From contig CM119263.1 of the NCBI GenBank assembly GCA_051294375.1, positions 8,622,908 through 8,686,907 on the forward strand: DNA of 64,000 nucleotides. Reading direction: 5' to 3'. Positions 58,179 to 64,000 of this stretch are shown piece after piece. Origin of the DNA: Paraspadella gotoi. Its lineage: Eukaryota > Chaetognatha. Under the pieces are notes generated by a model. The model did no database searches. It was not told where the DNA came from and worked only from the letters and a program-made list of their open reading frames with translations. Within the stretch, counting starts at the first letter, position 1. Each line of letters starts with the position of its first letter. A program made the position numbers and the translations under genes.

Positions 58179-60306
58179 TCATTTCTTCTGCATGAGCACC
58201 ATCTCCTCCCCACCGTTCCAGTACCAACTCCTCATGGGCTTCCGCTGCAGCGTGACCCAGTTTTCCCGCAGCAGCCGGTGCAGACTCTCGCTGCCGCATT
58301 TGGCCGCGTCCCCCATGAAGATAAGGCGATCGCCGCGGAAGCGGACCACGGCTTCGAAGGCTTCCTCCGTCGTGGGCGGCCACGAGAGAAGGAGGGTCTT
58401 GCGGTCGGAGAAGCAGTCGACGGCGTCCACTGGCTTCATCAGCTCAACCTAGGGGGGGGGGGAGTTGGAGGAGATGCAGACTGAACCTAATTCAACTGTT
58501 TCTTTTATTATCAATAATTATTTGTATGTGTTGATATTTTTATATATTAAATTGTTCTTAGTCTTATTAGGTACATCGGTTAGTATTACGTATTTTTAAT
58601 CGTTTTTGCGAGGCGGCTTCCCAACTAAATTCTACTTATCAAATAATTGATTAGTATATCAATTAATTCGACAATCGCCCGTAACAGTCATTGGTTTGTC
58701 GTTCCATGAGTTAATCTCTTTTTATGTTAAAATAATTAACTAGGAACGTTTATTTTTATAAAAAAAAACTCGTAAAAACTTCATCCACGACTGCGAGCGC
58801 CTAAACTGTGGAAGTGGCATTTGTTCGTGAAGTTCCGCCATCATCTTCGTCCTTATTCGAATACTCCCGACGTTGAAAAGTGGAAACAACATGCGCACCG
58901 CTGGTGTAGTGGTATCATGCAAGATTCCCATTCTTGCGACTCGGGTTCGATTCCCGGGCGGTGCATATTTTGCTCTCTTTTTCTTTCTCATTTTACCATC
59001 AAATATTATCTTTTCATACACGCTATTTTGCCTCCTGTCTACGGTTTTTCATATTACAAGATAATAGCATAGATAGCTAAAACTTGCAAGTTTTCAATCA
59101 AACCTTTATATAACATTTTACCGTTTAGTTGTTTTACTTCCAATGTACATCCCTTATGAATTTAATACAGTTGAATATTATTAAACTCTTTCAACTTATT
59201 TTTTAAAAAGAGTCGTCTTACTCGTCCATATTGCATGATGACGGAAGGCTTCTCGTCGGTCGGGATGACATCGACGCCGTGGATCGAACTGAGCAGAAAA
59301 GACCAGATGCCAGTTTCGGCGAAAAGCTCCAGGACCTGGGAGTCTCGCGTCTGAGAAGAGATGAAGTCGAGCAGATCTTCGGATGGCACCGCCTTGGAAT
59401 AAGTCTGGGCAAACGCCTGCGAATGGGGAAAAAGTGGAGAGAGAGAGAGAGAGAGAGAGGGGAATTAGCTGGAATCACCGATTCATCATGGCTCATCGAT
59501 TTCTTTAATCAATTATCAAGTATTTGACGACAGACAAGTTAATTGTTTAACTTTAATTAATTTAGCGCGGGAAGAGATTTTCTTCGTCAGAATTCATACG
59601 TAATTAGTTTTCCGCTCAAAACTGGTTTTTGAAATTACTGATAAATCGAAATTTGAATGAATATGACTGGTATTCTAAGTTTTCGCTACTTTAGTTCCTC
59701 CGTTTTGAAAAAAACTAAAGTGACGTTTCAAAATAAGTCTGCACCGCCCGGGAATCGAACCCGAGTCGCAAGAATGGGAATCTTGCATGATACCACTACA
59801 CCAGCGGTGCCATTGAGGGATATCTCTTACGTGTCGTAATGAATTCTCAAACAGTGATTCAATCACAACCAACATTCCCAATTGCACTCTATTTGTATGA
59901 TTTTTGCGATTGAAACAGCGAAAGTTCTATCGCTTATTTCCGCGCACGCGCTCACGCGCTCACGTGGTCACGTTTTCCTTTTATTTCCCGCGCACGAGAC
60001 TCATCGGTCTCTTTCCTCGAGATGGAAATCGATTTGTGGACGAATCGCGACCGATTTATTGATAATTCAAAAAAAAAAAAAAAAAAAAAATTTAAGAAAC
60101 AACGAATCAAATCAATTACCTAAATCAATCAGTCAACAAATGAATGAATCAATCAAATCGAATCAAATCAACCCAACCTGCGCTCTAATCCTCTCCGCCG
60201 CGACGAGCTTGGCCGAAGTATTGAACCTCCTTCCCCGGCGCACAGTCGGCCCTTCCACCTCGATGTCCGCCATGAGGTGCATCGCCTCCGACTTCTTCGT
60301 CTTCAT
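58179..60306 (-). CDS. SAM-methyltransferase-like protein (197 aa)
   Basis: Three exons (60306-60178, 59416-59222, 58448-58179), all in phase 0, give 197 residues. After a basic N-terminus, exon 2 reads KAVPSEDLLDF then VLELFAETGIWSFLL and GVDVIPTD, the arrangement of a small family of Rossmann-fold methyltransferase-like proteins whose usual form is IPS...EIGAGTGYWA.LL..GVDV.A.D. Exon 3 reads MKPVDAVDC, TLLLSWPP and GDRLIFMGD, matching that family's second half (LLLSWPP, GD.VIY.GE). The SAM-binding glycine motif is altered (ELFAETG instead of E.GAGTG), so binding may be weakened; the substrate of the family is not established. It is probably cytosolic: no signal peptide or membrane helix. 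Each intron carries a tRNA-Gly gene. Confidence 0.72.
58895..58965 (+). tRNA. tRNA-Gly-CCC: tRNA-Gly (anticodon CCC)
   Basis: 71 bases fold as a standard cloverleaf: acceptor GCACCGC pairs with GCGGTGC, D-arm TGGTGTAGTGGTATCA (box A), anticodon stem CAAGA/TCTTG with loop TTCCCAT, T-arm TCGGGTTCGATTCCCGG (box B). The discriminator is A. A T-run for Pol III termination follows (TTTT at 58968). It lies in intron 2 of the methyltransferase-like gene on the opposite strand. Confidence 0.97.
59740..59810 (-). tRNA. tRNA-Gly-CCC: tRNA-Gly (anticodon CCC), second copy
   Basis: On the minus strand this is the same 71-base tRNA as at 58895, differing by at most one base in the T-stem. The T-run after its 3' end (TTTT near 59733) can end Pol III transcription. 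It lies in intron 1 of the methyltransferase-like gene, in the sense direction, so the two tRNA genes are inverted around exon 2. Confidence 0.97.
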
Positions 60307-60369
60307 TCGGCGGGGGAGGGGTTCGAACCCTGGACGGACGAGGGAGGGTGGGGGAGTGGGGGAGGTGGG

Positions 60370-61140
60370 AAGAAAAAGGGGCGGGGGGGAAGGGAAGAAG
60401 GGAGGAGAGAAAGAGAGGGAAAGAGGGAGAACAGGAAAGAGAGGGAAGAAGGAGGACAGGAAAGAGAGGGAAGAAGGGAGGACAAGAAAGAGAGAGAAGA
60501 AGGGAGGACAGGAAAGAGAGGGAAGAAGGGAGGACAGGAAAAGAGAGGGAAGAAGGGAGACAGGAAAGAGAGGGAAGAAGGGGAGGAAGGAAAGAGGGGA
60601 AGAGAGGGAAGAAGGGAGGAGAGGAAGAGAAGGGAAAAGGAGGGACAGGAAAGAGAGGGAGAGAAGGGAGAACAGGAAAGGAGAGGGAAGAAGGGAGGAG
60701 AGGAAGGAGGGAAGAAGGGAAGGACAGGGAAAGAGAGGGAAGAAAGGGAGAACAGGAAAGAGAGGGAAGAAGGGAGGACAGGAAAGAGAGGGAAGAAGGG
60801 AGGACAGAAAGAGAGAGAAGAAGGGAGGACAGGAAAGAGAGGGAAGAAGGGAGGACAGGAAAGAGAGGGAAGAAGGGAGACAGGAAGAGAGGGAAGAGGG
60901 AAGGAAGGACAAGAGAGGGAACAGAGAGGAAGAAGGGAGAGAGGAAAAGAGAGGGAAAAGGGAGGAGAGGAAAGAGAGGGAAGAAGGGAGGACAGGAAAG
61001 AGGAGGGAAGGAAGGGAGGACAGGAAAGAGAGGGAAGAAGGGAGGAGAGGAAAGAGAGGGAAGAAGGGAGGAACAGGAAAGAGAGGGAAGAAGGGAGGAC
61101 AAAAAAGAGAGGGAAGAAGGGAGGACAGGAAAGAGAGGAG
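60370..61140 (+). repeat. Purine minisatellite, ~26 bp unit
   Basis: About 770 bases of near-repeats of GGGAAGAAGGGAGGACAGGA followed by AAGAGA, with small length changes. Purines make up almost the whole plus strand. Long open frames across it in four frames (up to 429 residues) are Arg/Glu/Gly/Lys or Pro/Ser/Leu repeats and are artefacts of the unit. Confidence 0.95.
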
Positions 61141-61883
61141 TCGGGATGAAGCGAAGTGTGTGAGATCGTAAATTAAGGAAACTGGATTCGTCGGCGGTAA
61201 AAGGTGAGAGTGAGACCAAGTGAAAATTTGGGGTTAGGGTTAAGGGAGTTAAAAAAAAAAATAATCCTTGGGAAAATGGTAATGAAGGGGAAAAAGATTG
61301 TTTAATTGTAAAAATAGTGGTGAGCGATTGAATAATCTTTTATAAGTAAAGATCGAAAATAGTCAAGCGAGAAGATGAGTCGATGGAAACGAGCTGGTGA
61401 GTTGTCCGTGACAGTACAGAGGACGACTCAACATTGTTGAAATAATTTGGGGGAAGTGGATGAGAAGATGAAAGCTTGTTGACCTCGAAACGACATTCAT
61501 CCGCTTATCATCTGCTCATCGTACGTCCGTCATCAATGAATTACATTTTTTTATCAATAATTAAACATAAGCTAAATTAATTTAAGTTACAATCCACAGT
61601 AAAAAACGTAATACAACATATTTAAAAGAATTGGAAGGTAAATTCAGTAAAAAATTATCTTAATTAAAAATTCACTCGGCTAAAAATGACCTAAGAAAAT
61701 AATTTCCGTTATCCCTTCATAGGCACTTAATTATTTAATTATTTAATTCTATCAATGTTAAAATGTTACTCAGTCAACTTTCAGCCGAACTACAATTAAA
61801 ATACAAGTGAAACTGTTTTTCGGTATTTTTTTTGCCTTCGAAAACTTCCGCAAATCGAGATATTCAAGCGACGACAAGGCTTT

Positions 61884-61936
<53 letters not shown>

Positions 61937-62468
61937 GATCCGTTCTTTTGGCTTTGAGTCGCTGAATTCGTTCGCTTCGTTGATGAATTAATCTCGTCAT
62001 CGACTGAGGCGCGTTTAAATGCAGCAGACGAAGTAAAGAACGAACTTAATAATATTAAAATTTATTTATATATTGAATAAATTAATGAAATTTGGAAAAA
62101 ATAATCAAATGCTAGCCCCGTGATAAAATAAAATAATATAAAAGAAAGACTATTGGCAAAATTAATGATTAAAACGATTTAAAAGAATTAATTGTAGAAA
62201 GAATGAATTATTAATAATGATTTATTAATAAAACTTATAGAAAAGACTAATTGTTTTGGTAGCTTGATTTTTGATTTTTGTGAATGAAGAATAAAAAAAA
62301 AAAATGTGTGCTAGTAAAAACAAAAAAAAAATCGATTGAATGATTAAAAAAAGTTTTACAACTTCAGTTGAAGACGGTGGGAGGCAAAGAAGCCTCATTT
62401 GCAGGTTCTGGCTCATGTCAACTTGAAGAAGTTTGAAAAGATGTCGGTAAGGATTATATTTTAAAATG

Positions 62469-62478
62469 NNNNNNNNNN
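62469..62478. other. Assembly gap (10 N)
   Basis: Ten unknown bases in AT-rich intergenic sequence; no feature depends on it. Confidence 1.
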
Positions 62479-63130
62479 CAATGAAAAAAGAGCACGCAAA
62501 GCCAGTATACGAGTAACCGAAAGTGAAGTAACAAAAAAGAAGCGACACAAAATATCGAACGCGCCTCTTAGAAAATAATTTCTTTGAAATCTTCCATCCA
62601 TCCCCTCTCTTTTGTTACCCCCGCTCCATTCCCTGGCTTTCTCAAGTCTCAACCTGCTCCTATTCCGCAGCGCATGATCTTTCCCTCAGTCGGAGCGCTC
62701 GACCACGCTCGTCTCGTCGGGCGGGATTGGGACCAGGAGACGCGCTCTGGCCGAGCGGTTAAGCGGAGAGGGGGAGGGCGATTTTATGAAGAAGGTCGCG
62801 CGGTTAATTGAAGAGAAAAGGATTGTATTTAGTTGAATAGTAGAGAAAGGGTATAATAGACACGGTAGTAAAGGGTGGTCAGGAAGAAAAATGAAAATGT
62901 TACACATTAAACAAGATAACGAAGGAAAAAAAAAACAAACTAAAATTCAAGTGTTTCCCATGAATTTCCTTCTCATTGTTTTCTTAATCTGCGTTATTAA
63001 CCAGAAAAATCTTCCGTGGAAAAATATCAAATTTCGTTTTTGATGAAGACGAGAAGGTGAATTTAATCAAATAGCTTCCCTTGTGGACCAAGGTATTTCC
63101 GGTCTGGTTTATTTCTTCTCTCTCTCTCTC

Positions 63131-63217
<87 letters not shown>

Positions 63218-63605
63218 CCTCTTGGGAGAAGGATTTTTTAATTAAAAAAAAATTATCCCGCACAAAGCGATTGAAACAATATCGAAAAATTTACTATTTA
63301 TTTTTTGAGAGAAAGAAATTCAGGACAAAAATTTGGAGTGGTTCATGACAAGACGGTTAAACTACTCCCTCTTCAATTCTTCATTCATAATCATTCCGAG
63401 GGTGACCACTGACCCCAACCGCAGCAACAATCTGACCTACGGACAATTTGGACACTCGCCCCATCACTCCATGATAAAAGCCCAACAATTTTCCAGCGTT
63501 CACCTCTCGTCAGCCTCATTTCCATGTTGTAGTCGGCGCTGGGCCTTTCGCCTCTCACGACCGTCACTGTGGCCATGCTGCGTTTGATGTTTATCATCGA
63601 CCCGA

Positions 63606-63692
63606 CGCGTCGGCTTGGGTCGGAGTCGGCTTGGGTCGGAGTCGGCTTGGGTCGGAGTCGGCTTGGGTCGGAGTCGGCTTGGGTCGGAGTCG
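63606..63692 (+). repeat. 16 bp tandem repeat, five units
   Basis: TCGGCTTGGGTCGGAG is repeated five times almost perfectly. Sixteen is not a multiple of three, so the frame changes with each unit; the open frames on both strands (such as PTQADSDPSRLRPKP) are poor evidence of coding. Confidence 0.9.
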
Positions 63693-64000
63693 GCTGGTGC
63701 TGTGACGAACGAGCTTGCGAACGATGAGGCCAACGACGAATCGAAGGGATTGAAACAATATCGTTGTCTTCTTTTTCTTTGGCGCGAATTTAATTTCTAA
63801 ATTAATTATTTATTATCCGTTTTTAATTTTTTTATTATCAGCTAATTTTTTTAAATTGATCCGCTCCGTTTTTTTTTTGGTTTAATCCAGTATTTTTTTC
63901 TTTGGTTTTCCAGGTTTTTTTTCTTTTTATTTAATTTTCCGTCGCTTTTTTTCTTGTTATTTTAATTATTTTTTTTTCTCCCTTTTTTTCCCTAATACAT

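Larger units (their letters stand above)
61141..64000. other. Right end: AT-rich with microsatellites and one gap
   Basis: (CT)n at 61884-61934 and 63116-63212, and an N gap of 10 bases at 62469-62478. 62741-62768 resembles the 5' part of a tRNA-Ser/Leu (GACGCGCTCTGGCCGAGCGG) but no 3' half follows. A minus-strand open segment at 63391-63597 (MATVTVVRGERPSADYNMEM) has reasonable codon use and could be a terminal exon, but no partner was found. Confidence 0.4.

Noticed and set aside
59882-61219. Overlapping open frames of 249-429 residues on both strands
   Set aside because: They are translations of the 26 bp purine minisatellite (Arg/Glu/Gly/Lys on one strand, Pro/Ser/Leu/Phe on the other). 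A repeat without stop words is open in several frames.
62741-62790. tRNA-Ser/Leu-like start
   Set aside because: Only the 5' arm and box A are recognisable; no pairing 3' half or box B follows.
1-64000. CRISPR arrays, operons, prokaryotic or viral gene clusters
   Set aside because: No spaced repeat arrays, no polycistronic arrangement and no viral gene was seen; genes are intron-containing throughout.

Overview
This window is nuclear DNA from an invertebrate animal. The evidence is multi-exon genes with GT-AG introns, a voltage-sensing phosphatase, an XK-related membrane protein, a rhodopsin-like GPCR, a tRNA-Gly(CCC) pair, a TA-flanked inverted-repeat transposon and very dense microsatellites: (GA/CT)n, (GTC)n, (ATCT)n and (AATCA)n. 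The species cannot be named from sequence alone. Exons prefer G/C at third codon positions, while introns and spacers are AT-rich. The assembly has two N gaps (9430-9454 and 62469-62478). All gene models below were built by hand from reading frame, splice sites and intron phase.

Layout. About 0.74-9.43 kb and 9.46-18.27 kb are two copies of the same ~8.7 kb segment joined at an N gap. Copy 1 carries an intact four-exon gene for a 250-residue secreted protein; copy 2 has many single-base insertions and deletions that break it, so it is either an uncorrected duplicate of the assembly or a decayed tandem copy. 18.3-21.7 kb is GA/GAA-rich with a 68-69 bp tandem repeat. 21.7-24.2 kb holds a seven-exon class A GPCR (+). 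26.8-27.9 kb holds a small precursor-like secreted protein with dibasic sites (+). 28.4-34.0 kb is AT-rich and holds an orphan multi-pass membrane protein (-), a three-copy ~0.4 kb repeat, a 560 bp mariner-type MITE and a four-exon XK-related gene (-). 36.2-40.7 kb is a complete voltage-sensor phosphatase (+) with one GC-AG intron.

41.5-42.9 kb encodes a small single-pass membrane protein with a His/Asp-rich segment (+). 45.4-48.0 kb (-) encodes a RING-H2 protein that appears to begin with a signal peptide. 48.6-49.75 kb (-) is a six-exon secreted Cys-rich protein. 52.1-53.8 kb (+) is a Ser-rich type I membrane protein. 54.95-56.44 kb (-) is a two-exon type I receptor-like protein. 58.2-60.3 kb (-) is a three-exon SAM-methyltransferase-like gene with one tRNA-Gly(CCC) gene in each intron. 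60.3-64 kb is mainly minisatellite and microsatellite DNA.

There is no operon-like logic. The shared theme is many secreted or single-pass membrane proteins of unknown family whose poly-Val, poly-Ser and poly-Thr runs are encoded by one recurrent GTC/GAC trinucleotide repeat read in different frames. The most conserved genes (phosphatase, GPCR, XKR, RING, methyltransferase) are confidently identified at family level; the remainder look lineage-specific.
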